Of a DNA stretch of 5,093 nucleotides, positions 1 through 5,008 are shown piece after piece. The stretch lies in contig JANOCR010000276.1 of the NCBI GenBank assembly GCA_031412355.1, positions 1-5,093 of the forward strand, given 5' to 3'. How positions within the stretch are numbered: position 1 is the first letter of the stretch; each line of letters starts with the position of its first letter. The stretch is from JAENVT01 sp031412355 (GTDB taxonomy: Bacteria; Actinomycetota; Acidimicrobiia; Acidimicrobiales; Ilumatobacteraceae). The translations under genes were made by a program, and so were the position numbers. The notes beneath the pieces are model-generated. The model had not been told where the DNA came from, did not search any database, and saw only the letters and a program-made list of their open reading frames with translations.

Positions 1-244
1 CTCGTGAAGCTCCGGCGTTGGCCGCACCGCGTGCATGGGACGCGATGCACCCGTCGCAGCGCAGAGTGATGGATATGCCGAGCGCGATCAACTCTTTCGT
101 CTTCTTGTCGAGCACACCGGGCGCCATCGCTGCCGTGCTCAACGCGGCGTAGCCCTTGTACACCTCGGGAATCGCTTGGCGCAGGGCCCTTCCCAATGGG
201 ACTACGTCGTCGAGGACGGCCTTACCGTGAAAGTGCTCGCTCAT
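1..244 (-). CDS. Carboxymuconolactone decarboxylase / AhpD-like family protein, N-terminal part (cut by left edge)
   Basis: The first 81 residues are visible and the frame is open to the window edge. The start is the ATG at 244-242, giving a protein that begins MSEHFHGKAV. An in-frame stop lies further upstream, and no convincing ribosome binding site is visible. The segment KTKELIALGISI (about residues 48-59) followed by C63-x-x-C66-x-x-x-H70 in RCDGCIASHARGAA is the hallmark of the carboxymuconolactone decarboxylase/AhpD fold. In AhpD-type members the CxxC cysteines are redox active, and the His lies in the same helix. The likely role is therefore a small cytoplasmic alkylhydroperoxidase-like or thiol-redox protein rather than a true gamma-carboxymuconolactone decarboxylase, because the CxxC pair is present; this is inference. 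It is transcribed away from the VOC remnant and the transporter. The C-terminal part lies outside the window. Confidence 0.88.
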   Translation of the reverse strand, partial: MSEHFHGKAVLDDVVPLGRALRQAIPEVYKGYAALSTAAMAPGVLDKKTKELIALGISITLRCDGCIASHARGAANAGASR

Positions 245-311
245 GTAGAGAGGATACGCGTCGCACGAGTCGCCCTGATCATGCAATCGTCAATACGACT
301 AACGTGCAGCG

Positions 312-428
312 ATGACGATCGTGAAAGGTGGCAATGACGGATCGGTGTTACTCATACAGGGCGTGCCCGACGGCAAGGTGACGAAGAATCGCATGCACCT
401 CGATCTCCGCTAGCGCGACCCAGACGAG
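312..428 (+). pseudogene. Remnant of a VOC/glyoxalase-like domain gene
   Basis: A 33-codon frame from the ATG at 312 to the TAG at 411-413 reads MTIVKGGNDGSV, then LLIQGVPDGK, then VTKNRMHLDLR. This matches the conserved core of actinobacterial glyoxalase-like (VOC superfamily) proteins, which typically read LLFQxVPExKxxKNRxHLDL around the metal-binding His. After the stop, the same frame continues RDPDE, which still resembles the family's DLRP-type loop, and then runs into the transporter start. The preceding part of the domain is absent: there is an in-frame stop at 300-302 and nothing similar in the other frames. I read it as a decayed, non-functional fragment truncated at both ends. A functional 33-residue peptide is a less likely alternative. 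The short region 245-311 to its left shows nothing recognisable. Confidence 0.6.
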
Positions 429-429
429 A

Positions 430-1374
430 ATGGACACGCCGCAGCAACGAACCCTGATCCGGTTCATGCTCGTCTCGCTGGTTGCGGCGCTGACGACCAT
501 CGTGTTGAAGGTGTTGGCGGCCGTCGTGACGGGGTCAGTCGGCTTTGCCTCTGACGCGATGGAGTCGGGTGTGAACCTGATCGCCGCGGTCGTCGCGCTG
601 TGGGCGTTGCGCTTGTCGGCGCGACCGCCAGATGCTGTTCATCACTTCGGTCACGGAAAGGCGGAATACGTGTCCGCCGCCTTCGAGGGCGCAATGATCT
701 TCGTCGCCGCTGCAGCGATCGTGTGGACATCGGTTCAGCGGTTGCTGGACCCCCAGGCCATCGAGCGGGCGGGTCTTGGCCTCGTGTTGTCCACTGCGGC
801 CGCTGTCGTCAACCTCGTGGTCGGGCTGATGCTGTTGCGCGCCGGTCGTCGCCACCGTTCGATAACGCTCGTCGCCGACGGGAAGCATCTGTTGACAGAC
901 GTGGTGACGTCGGTGGGTGTTCTGGTCGGCGTTGCCCTGGTCGCGATCTTTGATTGGGAGGCACTCGACCCGATCGTGGCATTGCTCGTCGGCATCAACA
1001 TCTTGTACACCGGGTATCGCCTGCTGCAGCGATCTGTCAGCGGCATGCTGGACGCGGCGTTGCCGGCAGCAGACATGGCAGAGATCGAGAGGGTCCTCGA
1101 TCGATACCGCGACGCCGACGGGGTCGAGTTCCACGCCCTGCGCACGCGTGAAGCAGGACGGCAACGTTTCGTGTACGTGCACTTACTCGTCCCCGACGAC
1201 TGGACTGTGAAGGTGGGTCACGACATGTCGGAGCGACTCAAGAACGACATCGCGGAGGTGCTGCCGGGTGCGACGAGTTTTGTTCACATCGAGCCACGCG
1301 ACGACCCGGCGTCGTACGGCCATGACCGCCTGCCGCAGCCCGTCCCGCCTCTCGAGCGGCCAACGCTCGGCTAA
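430..1374 (+). CDS. Cation diffusion facilitator (CDF) family metal efflux transporter
   Basis: This is a 314-residue inner-membrane antiporter of the usual CDF length, expected to export a divalent metal (Zn, Fe, Mn or Co) in exchange for protons. Six hydrophobic segments lie at about residues 9-33, 36-62, 80-103, 114-137, 151-174 and 177-196. TM2 carries SDAMESGVN, so the metal site is E45-xxx-N49, and TM5 carries H153-LLT-D157. The TM2-TM3 loop has HHFGHGKAEY (71-80), a CDF signature. The C-terminal ferredoxin-like cytoplasmic domain (about 208-290) has His at 235, 251, 264 and 286 (VHIEP), at positions resembling the cytoplasmic zinc sites of YiiP. A proline-rich tail follows. The ATG at 430 gives a protein starting just before TM1; the ribosome binding site is weak (GACGAG). 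The gene is preceded by the VOC remnant and converges on the NTF2-like gene. The metal transported cannot be read reliably from the sequence. Confidence 0.93.
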   Translation: MDTPQQRTLIRFMLVSLVAALTTIVLKVLAAVVTGSVGFASDAMESGVNLIAAVVALWALRLSARPPDAVHHFGHGKAEYVSAAFEGAMIFVAAAAIVWTSVQRLLDPQAIERAGLGLVLSTAAAVVNLVVGLMLLRAGRRHRSITLVADGKHLLTDVVTSVGVLVGVALVAIFDWEALDPIVALLVGINILYTGYRLLQRSVSGMLDAALPAADMAEIERVLDRYRDADGVEFHALRTREAGRQRFVYVHLLVPDDWTVKVGHDMSERLKNDIAEVLPGATSFVHIEPRDDPASYGHDRLPQPVPPLERPTLG

Positions 1375-1383
1375 GCCTGAGCG
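1364..1383 (+). terminator. Possible small hairpin terminator at the transporter stop codon
   Basis: CGCTC-GGC, loop TAA (the stop codon), GCC-T-GAGCG forms an eight-pair stem with one bulged T and a three-base loop. It lies in the gap between two convergent genes, but no T-run follows it. It may act as a weak bidirectional terminator; this is inference from position and pairing only. Confidence 0.3.
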
Positions 1384-1429
1384 ACGGAGCGGGCCCTGGC
1401 AACGACTGCCCTCTGGAGCGAGCACGCAT

Positions 1430-1825
1430 TCACGGGTGCAGGTAGAAAACCTTGCTGACGATCTTCCACTCGTCATCGATCTTCACGAGATTGAAGAAGT
1501 CTGTAAAGCGGTGGCCCGTCCAATTTTCGATGTCCAGCCGCACGCTGGCTGCGGTGCCGACCACGTCGATCCTGGTGACGACGCACTCGATGTCGGTGGC
1601 GGGACCGTTGCCGTCGTTCCAGTCGAAGAGACCCTGAATCGGCCCCGAGAAGAGGTCGGGACCTACGTATCCGCAGATGGTGGCACCGTCCTCGAACGCA
1701 GGCTTCATCGCCGCACCCTTGCCTGTCCGCGCACCGTCGAGGTAGGTCTCTATCACTTTGGTGATTCCGTCGACGTCGTTGACGTCGTTGGCATCGTTGG
1801 TCGAGGTGGTGGCGGTCTCGGACAT
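1430..1825 (-). CDS. NTF2-like / putative lumazine-binding family protein
   Basis: A 131-residue cytoplasmic protein. The start is set at the ATG 1825-1823 because a perfect GGAGGT lies four bases upstream; the frame stays open for about 58 more codons upstream, but those residues have no family character. The N-terminus (1-18) is a low-complexity Asn/Asp/Thr stretch. After it come ITKVIETYLDGARTG (about 21-35), the AFEDGATICGY segment (43-53), and the closing beta strands with HRFTDFFNLVKIDDEWKI (105-122) followed by VSKVFYLHP. The TD(F/Y)FxLxKxxxxWKIxxKxF ending is characteristic of the putative lumazine-binding (Lumazine_bd_2) branch of the SnoaL/NTF2 superfamily. These are small cone-shaped barrels that often act as ligand-binding proteins or minor enzymes in catabolic clusters. 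The substrate is unknown. It is a single gene, convergent with the CDF transporter and separated from it by 55 bases. Confidence 0.85.
   Translation of the reverse strand: MSETATTSTNDANDVNDVDGITKVIETYLDGARTGKGAAMKPAFEDGATICGYVGPDLFSGPIQGLFDWNDGNGPATDIECVVTRIDVVGTAASVRLDIENWTGHRFTDFFNLVKIDDEWKIVSKVFYLHP
1772..1798 (-). repeat. Three 9-base tandem repeats in the NTF2-like gene
   Basis: On the plus strand the units are GACGTCGTT, GACGTCGTT and GGCATCGTT. On the coding strand they encode the repeated Asn-Asp-Val/Ala tract near residues 10-18 of the protein. The repeat preserves the frame and lies in the disordered N-terminus, so its copy number may vary between strains. Confidence 0.6.
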
Positions 1826-1829
1826 GTTT

Positions 1830-1835
1830 ACCTCC
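1830..1835 (-). promoter_or_regulatory. Ribosome binding site fixing the NTF2-like start
   Basis: GGAGGT on the minus strand, four bases (AAAC) before the ATG at 1825. It is the strongest Shine-Dalgarno match in the window and rules out the longer upstream reading. Confidence 0.8.
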
Positions 1836-2010
1836 GGGTTGGTGTGGAAGCTGGCGTGGCGTGGAGAATGCTTTGAAAGCCGACGCAGCGTACTGCAGTT
1901 CCAGCGAGGCGCTCGCCAGCTCTCTGCGCGGGCAAGAATGGAAAGGTGGGGGAGGGCGACATGCTCGTCATGGGCGGGGCGTGCCAGCGGAGACACCAAC
2001 CCGACCTTCT

Positions 2011-2124
2011 ATGACCGCCGGCATTCAGGACGACCAGAGCGGAGCCGGGAATTGTCCGAAACCCGACCGGATGGAACGCCAGCATGCTGGCCCCAAAGTC
2101 GTCGATGAGCTGGTCCATCGACAT
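2011..2124 (-). pseudogene. Alpha/beta-hydrolase fragment with an internal deletion
   Basis: On the minus strand this reads MSMDQLIDDFGASML, AFHPVGFRT, then IPGSALVVLNAGGH. In alpha/beta-hydrolases of the short catabolic type, the FHPxGFR(T/A)MA motif of the cap or late core is followed by about 45-50 residues (the segment with the VPTLLLYG strand and the catalytic Asp) before IPGSxLVVxPGxGH, which carries the catalytic His. Here the two motifs are directly joined at about 2052/2053 in the same frame, so the middle appears deleted. The family's C-terminal helix (NxEAPxxFNxxV) does not follow in any frame, and a stop codon directly precedes the fragment. There is no nucleophile Ser region. I call it a non-functional relic. 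The main uncertainty is that only two short motifs support the family. Confidence 0.5.
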
Positions 2125-2192
2125 CGGTCATCTCCATGGCGCCCCCCTTCACACCTGGGAACAGCCAAAGTCGAGCAATCCGAGATGCGACG

Positions 2193-2215
2193 GGCTCCGA
2201 ACAACTGTTGGAGCC
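2193..2215. promoter_or_regulatory. Inverted repeat upstream of the CHRD-like gene
   Basis: GGCTCC and GGAGCC arms flank an inner AAC/GTT pair with a four-base centre and one unpaired G. It ends 34 bases before the ATG of the downstream gene, where an operator or a 5' leader hairpin could act. No regulator gene lies nearby, so its role is unproven. Confidence 0.35.
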
Positions 2216-2249
2216 GCGAGATCATCTGGCGGCCATTGAAGGAGAGAAC

Positions 2250-2945
2250 ATGATTCCGATGAAGAGAAGTGTCCGTATCGCCGCGGTGTCCACCGCTGCG
2301 CTCGTAACAGTCGCAACCCTCAGTGCGGGTACTGCCTCTGGCAAAGCGACGGACTCGCCCAGCTCGACCAAGACCGTGTCGCTCACCGCGGAGCTGACCG
2401 AATTGAACGGGTCCGGCGCGTCCGGCACAGCCACCGCGATCGTTCGCAACCAGCTGATCCGCCAGATCGACGTCCAGGCCGAGGGCCTATCGCCCGATGC
2501 CCCCCACGCGCAGCACATCCACTACGGCAACGACGCGCGCAACGAGTGCCCAACATTGTTCGATGATACCGATGGCGACGGGCTGCTCAATACGGTGGAG
2601 GGATTGCCGGCGTACGGGCCCGTAGTCGTCTCGCTGACGACCGTCGGAGACACCAGCCCGACCAGTGTGTTGGCCGTGACGCGCTACCCCGTGTCAACGA
2701 ACGGTGCCTATTCGTACAGCCGCAAGAACATCGAGTTCACGGCGGTGTCGGGCACCGGTTATGCCGGCGGAACGGGTACTGCCAAGCAGATCGCTGACTC
2801 GGTTCGCGAGGGCGAGGGAATCGTCGTCATTCACGGCGTCGATTACAACGGCAACGGCGTGTACGACGGCGAGCAGATGAGTGAACTCGACCCCTCGTTG
2901 CCCCGTGAGGCAACCGATCCCGCAGCGTGCGGAATCCTGGGCTGA
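2250..2945 (+). CDS. Secreted CHRD-like (Cu/Zn-SOD-like fold) protein with EF-hand-like loops
   Basis: A 231-residue exported protein. The ATG at 2250 is preceded by AAGGAG at five bases; a further ATG at 2259 is poorly spaced and the longer upstream frame lacks a signal. A signal peptide is clear: MKRSVR, a hydrophobic core at about residues 9-26, and cleavage probably near residue 30 (SAGTAS). The mature part opens with SLTAELTELNGSGASGTATA, typical of CHRD-domain proteins. It has a His cluster HAQHIHYG (H86, H89, H91) and a later VVIHGVDYNGNG (H195), recalling Cu/Zn-SOD-type metal ligands. D106-x-D108-x-D110-G...E117 is a perfect 12-residue EF-hand loop, and D198-x-N200-x-N202-G..D206 is a near match. 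Cys 100 and Cys 227 could form a disulfide. The likely role is a cell-surface or extracellular metal/calcium-binding protein; no enzymatic activity can be claimed. It is a single-gene unit with its own terminator. Confidence 0.82.
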   Translation: MIPMKRSVRIAAVSTAALVTVATLSAGTASGKATDSPSSTKTVSLTAELTELNGSGASGTATAIVRNQLIRQIDVQAEGLSPDAPHAQHIHYGNDARNECPTLFDDTDGDGLLNTVEGLPAYGPVVVSLTTVGDTSPTSVLAVTRYPVSTNGAYSYSRKNIEFTAVSGTGYAGGTGTAKQIADSVREGEGIVVIHGVDYNGNGVYDGEQMSELDPSLPREATDPAACGILG

Positions 2946-2961
2946 CCAACCTGTCCTTTCT

Positions 2962-2998
2962 CGCAACTGCCCGCCTCGTCCAGAGGCGGGCGGTTGCG
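2962..2998 (+). terminator. Strong hairpin terminator of the CHRD-like gene
   Basis: Arms 2962-2977 and 2983-2998 pair over 16 positions with a single T-G wobble and enclose a five-base loop (GTCCA). The hairpin starts 17 bases after the stop codon. No T-tract follows, as is common for terminators in high-GC actinobacteria. Confidence 0.85.
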
Positions 2999-3106
2999 CG
3001 TCGGGTCGACGTATTCACCCCGCCGCATCGTCTTGCAGGCGGCGCTGCGCGTCATGATCGCGCTTGCCCCGTCGTGGACCGCGACGTCACTTTGGATCTC
3101 GGCGAG
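2999..3106 (-). pseudogene. Possible DUF3237 protein fragment
   Basis: The minus strand reads LAEIQSDVAVHDGASAIMTR followed by SAACKTMRRGEYVDPT. In DUF3237 proteins a strand of the type ..TxDGAxIYxxxxG is followed, about ten residues later, by xRLxRGExVDPSEYYFRT. The MRRGEYVDP element and the preceding DGA-xx-I element fit with a short internal deletion, and the reading ends where the terminator hairpin of the neighbouring gene begins. The usual N-terminal GGxxxGPRLxGxVLPGGxDW motif is missing. The match is short, so this is a tentative call. Confidence 0.28.
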
Positions 3107-3130
3107 TGTGTGCGCGAAACAGAAACACAC

Positions 3131-3340
3131 GCTCTCGACGACATCGTCGTTGTCGCGATCGCGTTGCGCTACGCCGCACGGCGTATCCCACCCGAGGCGC
3201 TGATCGATGCTTGGCCGGCGGAACGTCGCATCCTTGAACGCCTGGCCCCGACGACGGCAGCCCACACAATGGATCACACAATACGTGGAGACCTCGGCGA
3301 GCAATTCGTCCCGCGTGAAGCTGACCGCGACACCACTTGA
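3131..3340 (+). pseudogene. Remnant of a DUF1232 (YkvA-like) gene
   Basis: From 3131 to 3244 the plus strand reads ALDDIVVVAIALRYAARR, then IPPEALIDAWP, then AERRILERL. This is the second half of a DUF1232/YkvA-type membrane-associated protein, whose actinobacterial members read (D)LIPEFLPVxGxLDDxxVVALxLRxxxRRxxxExLxxxWP. The first half of the domain, with its conserved DLIPxFxPVxG segment, should lie immediately upstream but the frame there reads GECVRETETH instead. No other frame supplies the missing part. A GTG at 3074 could open this frame but has no ribosome binding site. The frame stays open to the TGA at 3338-3340, but residues after 3244 have no family character. I interpret it as the 3' remnant of a decayed gene; function of the family is unknown. 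Confidence 0.55.
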
Positions 3341-3396
3341 AACGCGTCGGCGTTGCCGCCGTGGGATGTCGAGTCGACCAGTGGCCCGATTACCTT
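3260..3396 (-). pseudogene. Epoxide hydrolase (alpha/beta-hydrolase) relic, frameshifted and missing its centre
   Basis: Two pieces of an epoxide hydrolase of the bacterial EphB/plant-animal-like type follow one another on the minus strand. The first (3396-3331) reads KVIGPLVDSTSHGG then NADAFQVV; the family reads xVIGPLTDPxxHGGDxADAFxVVxPSLPGFG just before the nucleophile region. The second (about 3325-3260), two bases out of frame, reads VSFTRDELLAEVSTY then CVIHCVG; the family reads FSRDELLxxVxxYWxTGTxGSS in its C-terminal third. The nucleophile Asp elbow and everything between are gone. Order and strand of the two pieces are those of the intact gene, which supports a single gene collapsed by deletion rather than chance similarity. 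It cannot be functional. Confidence 0.6.
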
Positions 3397-3485
3397 GCTG
3401 CGGTCGGTGAGAAAATGCCGGACTACGTCGAGCATCTCCATGGCCAAATATCTACACGTTCGGATTTTCCCTTCTCGCGGCTCAG

Positions 3486-3495
3486 GTGATATCAC
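3486..3495. promoter_or_regulatory. Perfect 10-base palindrome upstream of the 156-residue gene
   Basis: GTGATATCAC reads the same on both strands and ends 34 bases before the ATG at 3530, inside the probable promoter region. It could be a regulator-binding half-site pair, but a 10-base palindrome can also occur by chance. Confidence 0.22.
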
Positions 3496-3529
3496 GTCAA
3501 GCACGATTGACAACTCGAGAGGGGGCCAC

Positions 3530-4000
3530 ATGGTTGCGTGGTTCGGCTGGTGTTATGCGCCGGATTGGATGGAGGACACGTACGTCGCGGGTCACGGAGC
3601 CGGTCGCTATTACGACTCCAACAGCGCGGTCCACGATCTCGGCCGGTTTCGGGTGCAGTCGGGGCACGTCACGATCGTCGACGCCCGACCCAACCTCATG
3701 CACGTCACGTGGCAGCTCATTGCGCTCAGGACTGATGGCACACCGTTCAACCTGCCGGCCGCCGGCTATCACGTGAAGCTGTACCACTGGTACGACATCG
3801 CCCCGGACGGCGGTTCGGTGAGTTTCAACTCAGGGAACTGGGACAACCTCGTCGAGGAAGCGGAGGACAGCGGGCTGCTGCGAGACGACGTCGTCGATGC
3901 CGACACCGAGCTGCGCCCCTACTCGGACGAGCTCGCCAACAGCTTCTGCGAGTACCTGCGCGAGGCCTGGGAGATCGGCAGCACCTCACAGAACAACTGA
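3530..4000 (+). CDS. Protein of unknown family, 156 residues
   Basis: I do not recognise the family. The ATG at 3530 is chosen because a purine-rich GAGAGGGGG lies four bases upstream; an earlier in-frame ATG at 3440 would add 30 residues overlapping palindromic, promoter-like DNA. The protein has no signal peptide or membrane segment and is probably cytoplasmic. It opens with MVAWFGWCYAPDW and is unusually aromatic (Trp at 4, 7, 13, 61, 87, 104, 147; many Tyr). The middle (about 36-92) alternates hydrophobic and polar residues, as in beta strands: GRFRVQSGHVTIVDA, HVTWQLIAL, YHVKLYHWYDI. The C-terminal third is acidic and helical (NLVEEAEDSGLLRDDVVDAD, then SDELANSFCEYLREAWEI). Codon use looks like that of a real gene and the frame is free of relic features. 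It is convergent with the patatin gene (30 bases apart) and follows a stretch of gene relics. Confidence 0.75.
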   Translation: MVAWFGWCYAPDWMEDTYVAGHGAGRYYDSNSAVHDLGRFRVQSGHVTIVDARPNLMHVTWQLIALRTDGTPFNLPAAGYHVKLYHWYDIAPDGGSVSFNSGNWDNLVEEAEDSGLLRDDVVDADTELRPYSDELANSFCEYLREAWEIGSTSQNN

Positions 4001-4030
4001 CGTCGAGTTGCCGCCTGTCGTATGGGCCTT

Positions 4031-5008
4031 TCAAGCAGTTCCTCCCAGCATCGAGAGGCGCTCGAGCACATCGGCACGTGCCAGTCGACGCAGCGTCGAC
4101 TCATGAACCTGGCGGGCGACGGGGCCTCGACGGGCCGGATCCATCGCGTTGCGGCCCATGACGTCGACATCTTCGGGGGTTGGTTGAAACGCCATGACCC
4201 GTACACCGCGCCGCCGCAATCGCAGGGTTTCGGCATCGAGGAGCGCCCGGGACCATCGCCGCATGATCGATCCCGCCGATCGGGACACAAGTTGGCCCGT
4301 CATGGACATCGGCGAGCTGACGATGACGAGGTCGAGTTCTTCGCCGACGAGCACATCGGCATTGGTGGGCGAGTGGACTCCGCCGTCGACGAACATTTCG
4401 CCGCCGATCCTGACCGGACTGAAGAACCCGGGAATTGCGCAGGATGCTGCCACGACGTCGGGAAGGGGAGGCAGAGGCGGGTGCTTCCCGAAGGCGAATC
4501 GTCGTCCGTCGCCCTGGCGGACCGCACACAACCACAGCGGCGCTTCCGGCCAGTCGTGAGGGAACAACCCGGCGATGGTGTCGGAGATCATCGACGTGCT
4601 CACCTGTCCTTCGGGGATCAAGCTGGAGAGCACGGCCCACGGTGGCGCGGAGAACGGCCGCGTCGCAAACCGAGTGAGGACCGCCGCGACATCTGCCGGC
4701 CCTCGGCCACGCATGGCCGGCCGCAGCGGTGGTGGTCGTCGCGGAGGGCCAACGTTGAGCATCAAGCGCGCCCCTTCTGGTGACAGAGGGCGTCCTTCGG
4801 CGCGGGCGAGGAGATCCGCGGCGGCGAGTCCGCCGCGCAACGACGTCGCCGCGATCGATCCGGCCGATGTGCCGACCATGATCGTCGCGTTCCGCGGATC
4901 CCAGCCGAGCCCAGCGTGCAGCGCGCTGAGCACACCCGCATGAAACGCCCCGCCGGTGACCCCGCCTGCGCCCAGAACCAGTCCAATTCGGGGCAATCCC
5001 TGTGTCAC
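4031..5008 (-). CDS. Patatin-like phospholipase family protein (RssA-like)
   Basis: A 325-residue putative serine acyl hydrolase that would use a Ser-Asp dyad to cleave acyl esters of lipids. Numbered from the GTG start, the oxyanion-hole loop LVLGAGGVTGGAFHAG lies at about 11-26, the nucleophile elbow G46-T-S48-A-G50 follows, and the dyad Asp is D208 in FVDGGVHSP. All three are intact and correctly spaced for patatin. A Pro/Arg-rich segment at about 86-104 probably forms a loop or lid. The C-terminal part (about 245-325) is Arg-rich and helical. No signal peptide is seen, so the protein is probably cytoplasmic. The start is set at GTG 5008-5006 because GAGAGG (5023-5018) precedes it by nine bases; a TTG at 5029 would add seven residues but lacks a good ribosome binding site. 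No co-transcribed partner is visible in the window. The physiological substrate is unknown. Confidence 0.92.
   Translation of the reverse strand: MTQGLPRIGLVLGAGGVTGGAFHAGVLSALHAGLGWDPRNATIMVGTSAGSIAATSLRGGLAAADLLARAEGRPLSPEGARLMLNVGPPRRPPPLRPAMRGRGPADVAAVLTRFATRPFSAPPWAVLSSLIPEGQVSTSMISDTIAGLFPHDWPEAPLWLCAVRQGDGRRFAFGKHPPLPPLPDVVAASCAIPGFFSPVRIGGEMFVDGGVHSPTNADVLVGEELDLVIVSSPMSMTGQLVSRSAGSIMRRWSRALLDAETLRLRRRGVRVMAFQPTPEDVDVMGRNAMDPARRGPVARQVHESTLRRLARADVLERLSMLGGTA

Larger units (their letters stand above)
1826..2249. other. 424-base divergent gap between the NTF2-like and CHRD-like genes
   Basis: Both flanking genes read outward from this gap, so their promoters should lie here; no clear -35/-10 pair is visible. 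The section 2011-2124 holds an alpha/beta-hydrolase relic and 2193-2215 an inverted repeat. In the section 1836-2010 I see open frames on both strands but none with recognisable protein character. Confidence 0.6.

Noticed and set aside
535..1182. 215-codon open frame on the minus strand opposite the CDF transporter
   Set aside because: It is a shadow of an unmistakable membrane transporter; the translation has no family character.
1826..1999. N-terminal extension of the NTF2-like protein
   Set aside because: The perfect GGAGGT four bases before the ATG at 1825 and the lack of any domain in the extension favour the short form.
2136..2249. N-terminal extension of the CHRD-like protein
   Set aside because: It would bury the signal peptide; the ATG at 2250 has AAGGAG at good spacing and puts the signal peptide at the N-terminus.
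3507..3512. TTGACA as a -35 promoter box
   Set aside because: It lies only 17 bases before the ATG at 3530, leaving no room for a -10 box and a leader with a ribosome binding site.
3994..4010. Hairpin at the end of the 156-residue gene (CAACT/AGTTG)
   Set aside because: Only five pairs around a seven-base loop and no T-run; too weak to call a terminator.
4022..4783. 253-codon open frame on the plus strand opposite the patatin-like gene
   Set aside because: It is antisense to a gene with all catalytic motifs intact, is Arg/His/Gly-rich without domain character, and reflects the high GC content.
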